Source of the DNA: Phycisphaerae bacterium
GTDB taxonomy: Bacteria; Planctomycetota; Phycisphaerae; Sedimentisphaerales; Anaerobacaceae
Direction: 5' to 3'
Assembly (NCBI GenBank): GCA_017993835.1
Contig: JAGOLX010000026.1
Span: forward strand, 1-64,000
DNA: 64,000 bases
In this document: one piece after another, positions 35,132-43,143 of the stretch
Layout of the letters: each line of letters opens with the position of its first letter
How positions within the stretch are numbered: the stretch's first letter is position 1
The notes under the pieces: generated by a model
The model's input: the letters and a program-made list of their open reading frames with translations, nothing else
Told to the model about the DNA's origin: nothing
Database searches by the model: none
Position numbers and translations under genes: made by a program

Positions 35132-36433
35132 GTGGATTTGCCCGTTCTGGTTCTGGTGGTGAGCTTTGCAGTCCTGCTGCTGCTCAACGTCCCGGTGGCG
35201 TTTTGCATGGGCATCGCTACGATGCTGGCGTTCCTGGCGATGGGCGACTTGCCTGCGTTCACCGCGGTGGCGCACAACATCGCGACGGGCATCGACAGCT
35301 TCGCTCTGCTGGCAATCCCGTTCTTCATTCTCTCGGGTCTGTTCATGGGTCACGGCGGCATCGCCCGGCGTCTGATCGACTTCGCCAATGTTCTGGTGGG
35401 CCGGTTCCGGGGCGGGCTCGCCTACGTCAATGTCCTCACTTGCATGCTCTTCGGCGCGATCTCCGGCTCAGCCACCGCGGCGGTCTCCTCCGTCGGCGGA
35501 TTCATGGTCCCGCTGATGAACAAGATGGGCTATCGCCGGGATTTCAACGCCGCCGTGACGGTCACCGCTGCCACCACCGGCCTGCTGATTCCGCCCAGCA
35601 ATGTCATGATCGTCTACTCCCTCGCGACCGGCGGGTCCGTCTCCATCGCCGCGATCTTCATGGCAGGCTACCTGCCCGGCATCCTCGTCGGCCTGGGCCT
35701 GCTGATCGTCAGCGGCGTTATCTCAATCCGCAACGACTACGGCAAAGGCGAGACATTCCCCATGTGGGAGAGCGTGGTCCGCTTCCTGCGAGCCATCCCG
35801 GCCATGCTGCTGGTCCTCATCGTCATCGGAGGGATTCTGCTCGGCTGGTTCACTCCCACAGAGGCCTCCGCGGTCGCGGTCCTGTACTCGTTCATCCTAG
35901 CGGTGTGCGTCTACCGCGAGGTGAAGATCCGCGACCTGCCCGCGATCCTGCTGCAGTGCGGGATCATGACCTCGGTCGTGTTCCTGCTGATCGGAACGAG
36001 CATGGCGATGGCCTGGGTCCTGGCTTCCGAGAACGTCCCGCAGGGGATCAGCGCCGCGCTGGTGAGCTGGACCGACAACAAGGCCCTCCTGTTGCTGATG
36101 ATGAACGCAATCCTGCTGGTGGTCGGAATGTTCATGGACATGACGCCCGCGATCCTGATCTTCACGCCGATCTTCCTGCCCATCGCCGAAAAGCTGGGCG
36201 TTCACCCGCTCCACCTGGGTATCATCATGATTATGAATCTGTGCATCGGGCTGTGCACGCCGCCCGTGGGGACGTGCCTGTTCCTTGGCTGCGGCATCGC
36301 CGAGACGACCGTGACGAAGGTGATGCGTCCCATCCTGCCGTTCTTCATCTCCCTGCTCGTCACGCTGCTGTTGTGTACCTTCATTCCCGAGCTTTCCCTG
36401 TGGCTCCCGGAGAAGCTCGGCTTCCTAAAGTAG
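35132..36433 (+). CDS. dctM: TRAP transporter large permease subunit DctM
   Basis: A 433-residue, about 12-helix sodium-coupled permease that completes the TRAP system. Family signatures include FALLAIPFFILSGLFMGHGG, GSATAAVSSVGGFMVPLM, TGLLIPPSNVMIVYS and CIGLCTPPVGTCLFLGC. The start is a GTG at 35132 with GGAGGT four bases before it. The 3' end overlaps the convergent glycosidase gene by nine bases. Together with dctP and dctQ it forms a complete uptake operon. Confidence 0.93.
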   Translation: MDLPVLVLVVSFAVLLLLNVPVAFCMGIATMLAFLAMGDLPAFTAVAHNIATGIDSFALLAIPFFILSGLFMGHGGIARRLIDFANVLVGRFRGGLAYVNVLTCMLFGAISGSATAAVSSVGGFMVPLMNKMGYRRDFNAAVTVTAATTGLLIPPSNVMIVYSLATGGSVSIAAIFMAGYLPGILVGLGLLIVSGVISIRNDYGKGETFPMWESVVRFLRAIPAMLLVLIVIGGILLGWFTPTEASAVAVLYSFILAVCVYREVKIRDLPAILLQCGIMTSVVFLLIGTSMAMAWVLASENVPQGISAALVSWTDNKALLLLMMNAILLVVGMFMDMTPAILIFTPIFLPIAEKLGVHPLHLGIIMIMNLCIGLCTPPVGTCLFLGCGIAETTVTKVMRPILPFFISLLVTLLLCTFIPELSLWLPEKLGFLK

Positions 36434-38434
36434 CGGCGCGGTGACAAATACCGGGCACTCGCTGACCGAGAGCGTGACTTTGCCGGCCTCGATAGTCAGA
36501 GACGTGGATCGGCCTTTCTCGTTTTGTGGATCGAGAGTCGTCAGTGTGCCAGCGGCTGTGTTGGGAAGGTTCAGCGTGAAGTCCTGCACTTCGGTCGAGT
36601 CGCTCGTAGGGCACCATACGGCGTACACCTCCCGCGAAGGAGCGACCTCGGAGCGGAATCGGTAGACCCGCACGCTGGGGTTGCCCGAGAGAATCTCCGA
36701 TTCGAACCGGGTTCCTTGCAGGACATGCCGCAGGGTGGCGACGTAGTGCCAGGATCGCTTGGGCTGGTGCTGGTTCCACTGCTCTGTTGTCAGGCCGGAA
36801 CTGTTGTATTGGACCGGATTGGCCGCGTTGACGTCTCGCAGCATGTAGAGCTGGACGCGATCCACTCCCGCCGCCGCCAGCGCCAGGTAGGATCGCACGA
36901 TCCATCGGCCCTGGACCTCCTGGGCATCCGCGTCGCCGATCGCAGGGGCCCGCTGCGTCGATCCTGGATTCGTGTCGTAGCCGAACTCCGAGACCCAGAC
37001 CTCCTTGCCCGACAGGAACCGGTCCCGCCAGCGGACGATCTTCTCGAAACGCTCTCGCAGGCCGTCCGCCTCCGGGCTGATGCCGGTCGCGGGATTGCCG
37101 CCCTGGCCGCCGGCGTCGTTGCTGTAGTGGTGCAGGTTGATCACGTCGGCGGGGAAGTCGCCCCCGCGATGGAACTCGGCCCAGAGCTTCATGGCCTTGA
37201 GGTACTCGATCTGAGGTTTGGCCAGGCCGCCCATGACGAACTTCATGTTCGGATCGGCGTTCTTGACGCCCACGGCGGCGCCCAGGGTCCGTCTATGGCC
37301 GTCGTAATCGGCGCTGCACATCGCGGCCAGTTCGACCGGCGAGAAGTACGCGGCCCGGTCCTTCCACCACTTGTCCGGCTCATTCCAGTTCTCGATGTAC
37401 CGCACGAGGCCCAGACCGCTGCGGGCGGGCTGGCCGGGCTTGAGCTTGAGCAGGGCTTCGTCACAGCGCGTGCCGCCGTAACGGGCGGCGAACTGGAACA
37501 GGTACGACGCGTGTGCGATGTAAGACCGCGGTTGGGTCGGGTCCTGGCCTGCGACGGGCTTCTCGTCCACGCGCTCCTTGTCGAAGCCCACGAGATAAAG
37601 GGCGCAACCCTGGAAGCAGGGGGCCGCCTCCACGCCCGCGTCCTTCAATTGCTGATAGAAGGCGTCGAAGTCCCAACCCCAGCCCGGACCGCTGACCCAA
37701 CTGGGACTCCAGGCCAACAGGTGATTGGGGTAGCCCGGATACGAGGTATCCTGGTTGCCTTCGTCCCACTGCCAGGAATGGTACTCGCGAAGGTGCCCGC
37801 AGGCGGCGATCCGCTCGATCGGATCGTCGACGAAGCCATTGATCCCGATGAAGGAATCCATCAAGGGCAGGCGATGCGGCGCCGGTTTCGGCAGGGGCGG
37901 TCGCGCCGAGCGGGCGGTCCCGTAGAGCACGATCTCCCCAATCTGAGCGGAGGGGTTCTCGAACGTCAGTTGGAGATACCGCGTGGAGATCGCGACCTTG
38001 CGCGACGACCACTTGCGGTATGCGTTCAACTCATCGACAAACAGGAGTCTCCAGGCGTCGGCCTCGCGGAAATCGACGGTCAGTCCCCCTTGGCCCTCCA
38101 CGTCGAAATAGCAGATGTCCGTCAGATCGTGGATTACGCCCAGGTCGATGACGACCGAGAGCGGATAATAGAGCTTGGCGTTCAGCCAGCCGTTTGAGTA
38201 GAGCGTCTGGGGTTGCGCCGCGTCGCCCGTGCGGGGATCGCCCGCCAGGTCCTGCTCATCCACGAGCTCGACGGCGGGCTGCTGTCCCGAGAGGTTGGTC
38301 AGCATGTCCGGGTCCAGGCGGATGCGAGCGGTGGTCTGGGGAAATGCCGGTCCCGCGAGAATCGATAGCCAACAGGCCATCGAGGCCCATGCGAACCTCG
38401 TCTGCGATGTGCGAATCCTTGTCCTGTAGTTCAT
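36425..38434 (-). CDS. Secreted clan GH-A-like glycoside hydrolase
   Basis: A 669-residue secreted protein. A signal peptide (ending GPAFPQ) is followed by a discoidin-like beta domain up to about 190 and a TIM-barrel catalytic domain. RYIENWNEPDKWW supplies the acid/base Glu (NEP motif), and KEVWVSEFGYDTNPGS supplies the nucleophile Glu, the arrangement of clan A families such as GH39 and GH5. A short C-terminal beta domain ends the chain (GKVTLSVSECPVFV). The exact family and substrate are unknown. The ATG at 38434 is chosen because AGGGTGAC precedes it and the signal peptide follows. It converges with dctM. Confidence 0.75.
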   Translation of the reverse strand: MNYRTRIRTSQTRFAWASMACWLSILAGPAFPQTTARIRLDPDMLTNLSGQQPAVELVDEQDLAGDPRTGDAAQPQTLYSNGWLNAKLYYPLSVVIDLGVIHDLTDICYFDVEGQGGLTVDFREADAWRLLFVDELNAYRKWSSRKVAISTRYLQLTFENPSAQIGEIVLYGTARSARPPLPKPAPHRLPLMDSFIGINGFVDDPIERIAACGHLREYHSWQWDEGNQDTSYPGYPNHLLAWSPSWVSGPGWGWDFDAFYQQLKDAGVEAAPCFQGCALYLVGFDKERVDEKPVAGQDPTQPRSYIAHASYLFQFAARYGGTRCDEALLKLKPGQPARSGLGLVRYIENWNEPDKWWKDRAAYFSPVELAAMCSADYDGHRRTLGAAVGVKNADPNMKFVMGGLAKPQIEYLKAMKLWAEFHRGGDFPADVINLHHYSNDAGGQGGNPATGISPEADGLRERFEKIVRWRDRFLSGKEVWVSEFGYDTNPGSTQRAPAIGDADAQEVQGRWIVRSYLALAAAGVDRVQLYMLRDVNAANPVQYNSSGLTTEQWNQHQPKRSWHYVATLRHVLQGTRFESEILSGNPSVRVYRFRSEVAPSREVYAVWCPTSDSTEVQDFTLNLPNTAAGTLTTLDPQNEKGRSTSLTIEAGKVTLSVSECPVFVTAPLL

Positions 38435-38570
38435 GGAGTCACCCTGCGATCCCACGGCGTGATTGCCGACGATGCACCATATGGCTGGACAAGGCCCACG
38501 TCAACGCGAAACCGAAGCCGGTGGGTGTGCGGCCTGAACTCGTTATTTGCTCGATGTGTTCCTTTTTTTC

Positions 38571-38599
38571 TTGACACGCAGGTGTCGTCCTGCCACAAT
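38571..38599 (+). promoter_or_regulatory. Sigma-70 promoter of the PEP-CTERM-like gene at 38754
   Basis: TTGACA (38571-38576, perfect), a 17-base spacer and CACAAT (38594-38599), giving a leader of about 150 bases. Confidence 0.6.
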
Positions 38600-38753
38600 G
38601 TACGATAAGGTCGCTGTGGGTCTGTGTAGGATTGGCGGTGAATCTGCACGGAGGAAGGAAATTCTCGCAGTGTTTGTGGCTTGGACGCCGGAGTGCAGTT
38701 TACTTCTGCGCTCAGGATTTCGTTGGACGATTCATTGTTGGTGAGGAGTGGAC

Positions 38754-39416
38754 ATGAGACGGATGATTGTTGTTCTGGCGGTGTGTGCGGCTGTGCCGGT
38801 CGTGGCGTCGGCCGATATCAACTTCCTTTCTACGGTTGACGCTGACGGTACGCTGACCACGACCTACGACGGTGCCACGGTGTGGAACTTCACCACGGCG
38901 GCTCCTCCGGAAGGATGGATTGTTGAAGGCAATTACGACCTCGTGAGCGATAGCGTGTCGGGTAAGTATGCGGCTCCGTACACGGGGGCGGGCTTCGACG
39001 AGACACAGTACTTCACAGTACCGAAGGACGTGGACTCCGAGCCACAATCAGCAACGATCAGCTTTGGTGGCCAGCAGACATATCTGGGCCTCTTCTGGGG
39101 ATCCATCGACTCGTACAATCTGATCGAATTCCTGGACGAGCACGGAGCCGTGCTTGACGACTATACCGGCACGGAGGTGGCTGGCGCCGCTGGGTATCCT
39201 ATCATTGAGGGGTCTGCCAATCAGGGCGATCCGAGAGCGAATCTGTATGTGAACTTCGTAGACATGAAGCCCTTCAGTGCAGTCAGGTTCACGAGCACTA
39301 CGTACGCATTCGAATTCGACAATCTTGCAGTTGTGCCGGTTCCGGTCCCCGGCGCGGTCCTGCTGGGCTTCCTTGGCCTGGGAGCGGCCGGTCTGAAGCT
39401 GCGTAAACATGCGTAA
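38754..39416 (+). CDS. PEP-CTERM-like sorted secreted protein 4
   Basis: A 220-residue secreted protein with a signal peptide (MRRMIVVLAVCAAVPVVASA), a beta-rich domain (TISFGGQQTYLGLFWGSIDS is typical of NPCBM-like or LEVG-type surface proteins) and the tail VPVPG, helix AVLLGFLGLGAAG, KLRKHA. The tail differs from the VPAPG-RRRR type of the cluster at 16-19 kb, so it is a second version of the sorting signal. GAGGAG stands five bases before the ATG. It is monocistronic with a terminator after it. Confidence 0.82.
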   Translation: MRRMIVVLAVCAAVPVVASADINFLSTVDADGTLTTTYDGATVWNFTTAAPPEGWIVEGNYDLVSDSVSGKYAAPYTGAGFDETQYFTVPKDVDSEPQSATISFGGQQTYLGLFWGSIDSYNLIEFLDEHGAVLDDYTGTEVAGAAGYPIIEGSANQGDPRANLYVNFVDMKPFSAVRFTSTTYAFEFDNLAVVPVPVPGAVLLGFLGLGAAGLKLRKHA

Positions 39417-39470
39417 ACTCCGTTGACGAGCCGGCAACCGGCGTAATCCGCACAGAGTAGTGGCATTTGC

Positions 39471-39506
39471 GGCGAAGCCTCGAAAGGGGCTTCGCCTTTG
39501 TTATTT
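39471..39506 (+). terminator. Rho-independent terminator
   Basis: A nine-base perfect stem (GGCGAAGCC at 39471-39479 with GGCTTCGCC at 39488-39496), an eight-base loop and the tail TTTGTTATTT. Confidence 0.8.
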
Positions 39507-39562
39507 GGGCAGAGCGGGGGATTCAACTTTCGCGGGGGGGCCGTATTGCGCAAGGCGACGTC

Positions 39563-39608
39563 GGATTGAAAAAGAAGGCGGCGTGTGGTTTGGCTCCACA
39601 CGCCGCCT
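39563..39608 (-). terminator. Strong hairpin with a minus-strand T tract
   Basis: A 13-base perfect stem (AGGCGGCGTGTGG at 39576-39588 with its complement at 39596-39608). On the minus strand it is followed by CTTCTTTTTCAA. It would stop transcripts entering from the right. Confidence 0.65.
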
Positions 39609-39619
39609 GAGGCATTCGC

Positions 39620-39653
39620 AGTCTTATTATTCCTATAGTCTTATTATTCCTAT
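39620..39653. repeat. Perfect 17-bp tandem duplication
   Basis: AGTCTTATTATTCCTAT occurs twice head to tail. The rest of 39654-39870 has no clear gene. On the minus strand a frame with GTGSDVAGTTMNQTLVDG and TFASGGTPQFFYSSE looks like the remnant of a coding region that I cannot identify. Confidence 0.6.
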
Positions 39654-39872
39654 GGCTATTCTACGGTTCGATCCCCTGCAAGGTTCACTCGAATAAAAAA
39701 ATTGTGGCGTCCCGCCGGAGGCGAAGGTACAGACGCCGTCGACCAGCGTCTGATTCATGGTAGTGCCGGCAACGTCGCTGCCGGTCCCACCGCCGCCCTC
39801 GCGCGTCGGTTTCAGCGGGTGCACGGCCGCTATTACGCCTTCCGATAGGCCGACGAGGCATGGGCGGGACGC

Positions 39873-39957
39873 TGTCATTCCTGCGCCAAGCAGGAATCCA
39901 CAAGCCGTGGTATGTGGCGCATCCCAGGAACTGGATTCCCGCGTTCGCGGGAATGAC
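39873..39957. repeat. Composite REP-like repeat (copy 2)
   Basis: GTCATTCCTGCGCCAAGCAG, then GAATCCA, a spacer and CTGGATTCCCGCGTTCGCGG, then GAATGAC. The arrangement is the same as at 22291-22376. Confidence 0.75.
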
Positions 39958-40184
39958 CAGCCAGGTCTCCGTGAACTCCTGTCGCATGCGCGCAAGTACG
40001 GTCACGCACCCGGTTTCAGGCTGTCGGGAGCATTCCAATTGCCTTTCTACTGCTGCGTTTCTACAATGCAGGCATGGATATGGAGCGGAAGAACAACGTG
40101 GTGTCAGCAGGCCGGATCGATTGGCGGCGAATCACGCACCGAACTGCGTCCTGGTGTTTGCTTCCGGTGTGTGGAGGGGTAACT

Positions 40185-41561
40185 ATGAATCTGCACGCGG
40201 TGTGCTGTGCACACCTTCTCCTCATTGGCGTAATGGTGTGTACAGCACACCCTGCATCTTCGGGAGAGACATCTGGGGGTGTCGCTGCGAACGGCATTCC
40301 GGCGTTCCCGGGGGCGGAGGGGTTCGGCGCGTATTCCCGAGGCGGGCGGGGGGGCCGAGTGATCCATGTGACCACGCTGGCGGACAGCGGACCGGGCAGT
40401 CTTCGCGAGGCGGTCGATGCCTCCGGGCCGAGGATCGTCGTCTTCGACGTCTCCGGCACGATCAAACTGACCAAGAACCTGTACGTCGAAGAACCCTTCA
40501 TTACGATCGCCGGACAGACTGCGCCGGGCGATGGCATCTGTCTCCGCGACGCCACGCTCGGGGTGGGGACGGACCATGTCGTGATCCGCTATCTGCGTAG
40601 TCGCCTGGGCGACGAGGGCCGTGGCGGCGACGCCATCAGCATCGGCGCGGGTCGGCATATCATCATCGACCATTGCTCCGCCAGTTGGAGCACGGACGAG
40701 GTGCTTTCATCCTCCACGGGCGAGCCCCGCCTGAGCGAACTGACGGTGCAATGGTGTTTCATCACCGAGGCGCTCAATATCGAGAATCATGGGTTCGGGT
40801 CGTTGATTCGCGGCTGCCGGGGTGCCCGCTACAGCTACCACCACAATCTCTATGCCCACAATCGGGGTCGCAACCCCCGCCCGGGCAACTACGACGCACA
40901 GAATCCGTATAACGAGGACCCCAATGGCCTGCTGCTCGATTTCCGCAATAATGTGATCTACAACTGGGGCGGGTCTCACGCCGGCTATAACGCCGACAAG
41001 AAGAGCGTCACCCGGCTCAACTACGTGGACAACTATCTTGTGCCGGGGATGGATTCCTCCCCTCGCGGCAAGGCCTATCAGGAGGGATCGACGTACAATC
41101 TCGGGTATTTCGCCGGCAACTACTATGAGCACTGTCGCCCGAACGATCCGTGGAGCTTGGTGGACTTCGACGGCTGGGCCGCCAGGCAGATCTCCATGTA
41201 CAAGCAGAAGGGACCCTTCGAGACCGGCCTGGTCACGGCCCAGGAAGCTGCGGATAGCTACCGGGCGGTCCTCGAATGCGGGGGCGCCAGCCTGCCGCGG
41301 CGCGATGCTGTGGACCTGCGGATTGTCGAAGACGTCCTCAATGGAACCGGTCGGATCATCAAGAGACTGAGCGAAGTCGGCGGATGGCCGGAACTGCGTA
41401 GCGCCGATGCGCCTCGCGACAGCGACGCCGACGGTATGCCCGATGCCTGGGAGCAGGAACACGACCTCAATCCGCAGAACGCCTCCGACGGACCCCAGGA
41501 CAGCAACAACGACGGCTACACGAATGTCGAGGACTATCTGAACAGTCTCGTCCTGCGTTGA
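40185..41561 (+). CDS. Secreted pectate lyase-like protein (PL1-type beta-helix)
   Basis: A 458-residue secreted polysaccharide lyase that should cleave polygalacturonate. After the signal peptide come the typical FPGAEGFGAYSRGGRGG opening, LREAVDASGPRIVVFDVSGT, DHCSASWSTDEVLS and HHNLYAHNRGRNPRPG, the region of the catalytic Arg and calcium ligands in PL1. Near residues 405-455 is a calcium-binding tail (DSDADGMPDAWEQEHDLNPQ and DSNNDGYTNVEDYLNS) of the thrombospondin-3 or dockerin-like type. GGAGGGG six bases before the ATG fixes the start. A strong terminator follows. The neighbouring TRAP system could take up the products. Confidence 0.88.
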   Translation: MNLHAVCCAHLLLIGVMVCTAHPASSGETSGGVAANGIPAFPGAEGFGAYSRGGRGGRVIHVTTLADSGPGSLREAVDASGPRIVVFDVSGTIKLTKNLYVEEPFITIAGQTAPGDGICLRDATLGVGTDHVVIRYLRSRLGDEGRGGDAISIGAGRHIIIDHCSASWSTDEVLSSSTGEPRLSELTVQWCFITEALNIENHGFGSLIRGCRGARYSYHHNLYAHNRGRNPRPGNYDAQNPYNEDPNGLLLDFRNNVIYNWGGSHAGYNADKKSVTRLNYVDNYLVPGMDSSPRGKAYQEGSTYNLGYFAGNYYEHCRPNDPWSLVDFDGWAARQISMYKQKGPFETGLVTAQEAADSYRAVLECGGASLPRRDAVDLRIVEDVLNGTGRIIKRLSEVGGWPELRSADAPRDSDADGMPDAWEQEHDLNPQNASDGPQDSNNDGYTNVEDYLNSLVLR

Positions 41562-41564
41562 GGG

Positions 41565-41600
41565 CAAAAAAAATCACCCCTGTCAAAGGGGTGATTTTCC
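41565..41600. terminator. Bidirectional terminator
   Basis: An 11-base perfect stem (AAAATCACCCC at 41570-41580 with GGGGTGATTTT at 41588-41598), with an A run on the left and a T run on the right. It serves the pectate lyase gene and the convergent zinc-ribbon gene. Confidence 0.85.
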
Positions 41601-41674
41601 AAGGAGTCATAGAGCCCGCGGGAAGACGGCAGTCAACGCGCGGACAGACCGGCGTTGATGGTCCTGGGCTCGGA

Positions 41675-41884
41675 TCAGACGCCGCACATCCGCGGCGCCG
41701 TCTTCCGCAACCATTGGCCGGTGCAATTCGCCTGTGTGCACGCGTACCAGATGAACACGGCCCCGTCCTCCGTTAGCCGGTCGAATTCAACCATGGGCGC
41801 CCCGCACTCCGGGCAAGACCGGTCCTCTTCAAAATCCAAGGTCATCATGCCCTCTGAGAACTGGCTTTCTTCGAAGAACCTCAT
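41675..41884 (-). CDS. Small zinc-ribbon protein
   Basis: A 69-residue protein with one Cys4 site: CPECG near residue 23 and CTQANC near residue 51, linked by APMVEFDRLTEDGAVFIWYA. It is probably a structural zinc ribbon of the kind found in small planctomycete regulators. The ATG at 41884 is chosen because AGAGGTG lies seven bases before it; a closer ATG at 41890 would sit on the ribosome site. It is alone on its strand, convergent with the pectate lyase. The role is unknown. Confidence 0.65.
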   Translation of the reverse strand: MRFFEESQFSEGMMTLDFEEDRSCPECGAPMVEFDRLTEDGAVFIWYACTQANCTGQWLRKTAPRMCGV

Positions 41885-42061
41885 GATCATCACCTCTGAG
41901 AAGCACGCTCCTATCCCACATCCTGCGACTCTGATGCCGGCGACCCCCAGAAACATGATCGCTGCCAAGTCACACCGCCCCGACAGCGATGCCACAGTAT
42001 AGATCTGCCGGAGGAAGCACCGTCAATAGGGGAAATACCTAATTCAGGCGTTTACCCGCGT

Positions 42062-42805
42062 CTATGCTCCACGGGCGGCCCTGGCCTGCTCAAGTCTCGC
42101 GGCCGCCAGAGGCCAATTCGCCAGTTTCAGAAAGTTATCGACCCACGCGCCGCGGTTATTCTGATGCTGCAGGTAGTAGGCGTGTTCCCAGACATCGCAG
42201 ACGAGAAGCGGAGTCGTTCCCCACACGGCGAGATCTTGATGCCTCTCGACTTGCAGGATCAGCAGCATGTCCGCGATGGGCTCGTAGACGAGAGCGCCCC
42301 AGCCGTTGGACATGACGGCCTTCGTGGCCGCGGCGAACTGGTTCTGGGCGTTCTGGACGGAGCCGAAACCCGCAGCCATCGCCTGGGCCAGGGTGTCAGG
42401 AATCTCCTCGCGGTTCGGGCTCATCGAGTGCCAGAACAGCGTGTGCAGGACGTGGCCGCTGCCGTTGAAGGCCAAGTCGCGGCTGAGGGCTCGGATCGCG
42501 GCGTAGTCGTTCTTCTCTCGTGCGGTCTGCAGTTGCCCCAACGCCGCGTTCAGCCCGTTCACATAGGCCGCGTGGTGTTTGCCGTGATGGATTCGCAGGG
42601 TCTTGTCGTCATAGAGCGGCTCCAGGGCGTTGTAGTCATACGGAAGCGGCGGCAGGCGGTAGGTCCCGCCCTCATACGCGCCAGCGAATGCGCTCTTCGT
42701 GGCAGCGTCGCTCGTGCCGCCCGGCAGAACGCTCCCCAACAATGCCGCTGCCCCAGCGAGCGGCGCCGTCCTGAGCAGGTCCCTGCGAAACAGGTTCGTC
42801 GTCAT
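42062..42805 (-). CDS. Exported iron/manganese superoxide dismutase
   Basis: A 247-residue superoxide dismutase that converts superoxide to peroxide and oxygen. A Tat signal (FRRDLLRTAPLAGAAALLG) shows export. The metal ligands are placed as in the family: His in RIHHGKHHAAYVNGL, His in GHVLHTLFW, Asp and His in LVCDVWEHAYYLQH. Iron and manganese cannot be told apart by eye. The active-site Gln/Gly signature is unclear. A ribosome site AGGAAAGGA precedes the ATG. It is monocistronic. Confidence 0.9.
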   Translation of the reverse strand: MTTNLFRRDLLRTAPLAGAAALLGSVLPGGTSDAATKSAFAGAYEGGTYRLPPLPYDYNALEPLYDDKTLRIHHGKHHAAYVNGLNAALGQLQTAREKNDYAAIRALSRDLAFNGSGHVLHTLFWHSMSPNREEIPDTLAQAMAAGFGSVQNAQNQFAAATKAVMSNGWGALVYEPIADMLLILQVERHQDLAVWGTTPLLVCDVWEHAYYLQHQNNRGAWVDNFLKLANWPLAAARLEQARAARGA

Positions 42806-43008
42806 CGTTCATGTCCTTTCCTGTTTGTATCTTGGAGTTTCAGATCGCATTCTGCGCCCGGCAGCGGGTTCGCAAGATCACAGACCCATGAATCACACGG
42901 CTTCTACTCCCGACAGAACCTGATGGTGCGGGCTATCTTGCGATGAATGGCAGAAACGCCGCCGAGCCGCGGAACGAGCAGGTACGTCGCCGCCGGAGAC
43001 GCAGCGAG

Positions 43009-43036
43009 TTGAACGGATGGCCGGACCCGATATAAT
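43009..43036 (+). promoter_or_regulatory. Sigma-70 promoter of the PQQ-propeller gene at 43144
   Basis: TTGAAC (43009-43014), a 16-base spacer and a perfect TATAAT (43031-43036). The rest of the 42806-43143 gap shows no gene. Confidence 0.65.
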
Positions 43037-43143
43037 AGGCTGCGACGCCGGCACGGATCCACGTGGATGCGCGTCTGCTTCGGGCGGGGCCGGCGCCGGA
43101 TGGAAATCGACAGGTCGTCGCGTACGATGTGGAGGCAAGTGCC

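Noticed and set aside
39685-40038. A minus-strand gene of 117 codons
   Set aside because: Most of the frame is translated REP-like repeat (VIPANAGIQ), with no ribosome site.
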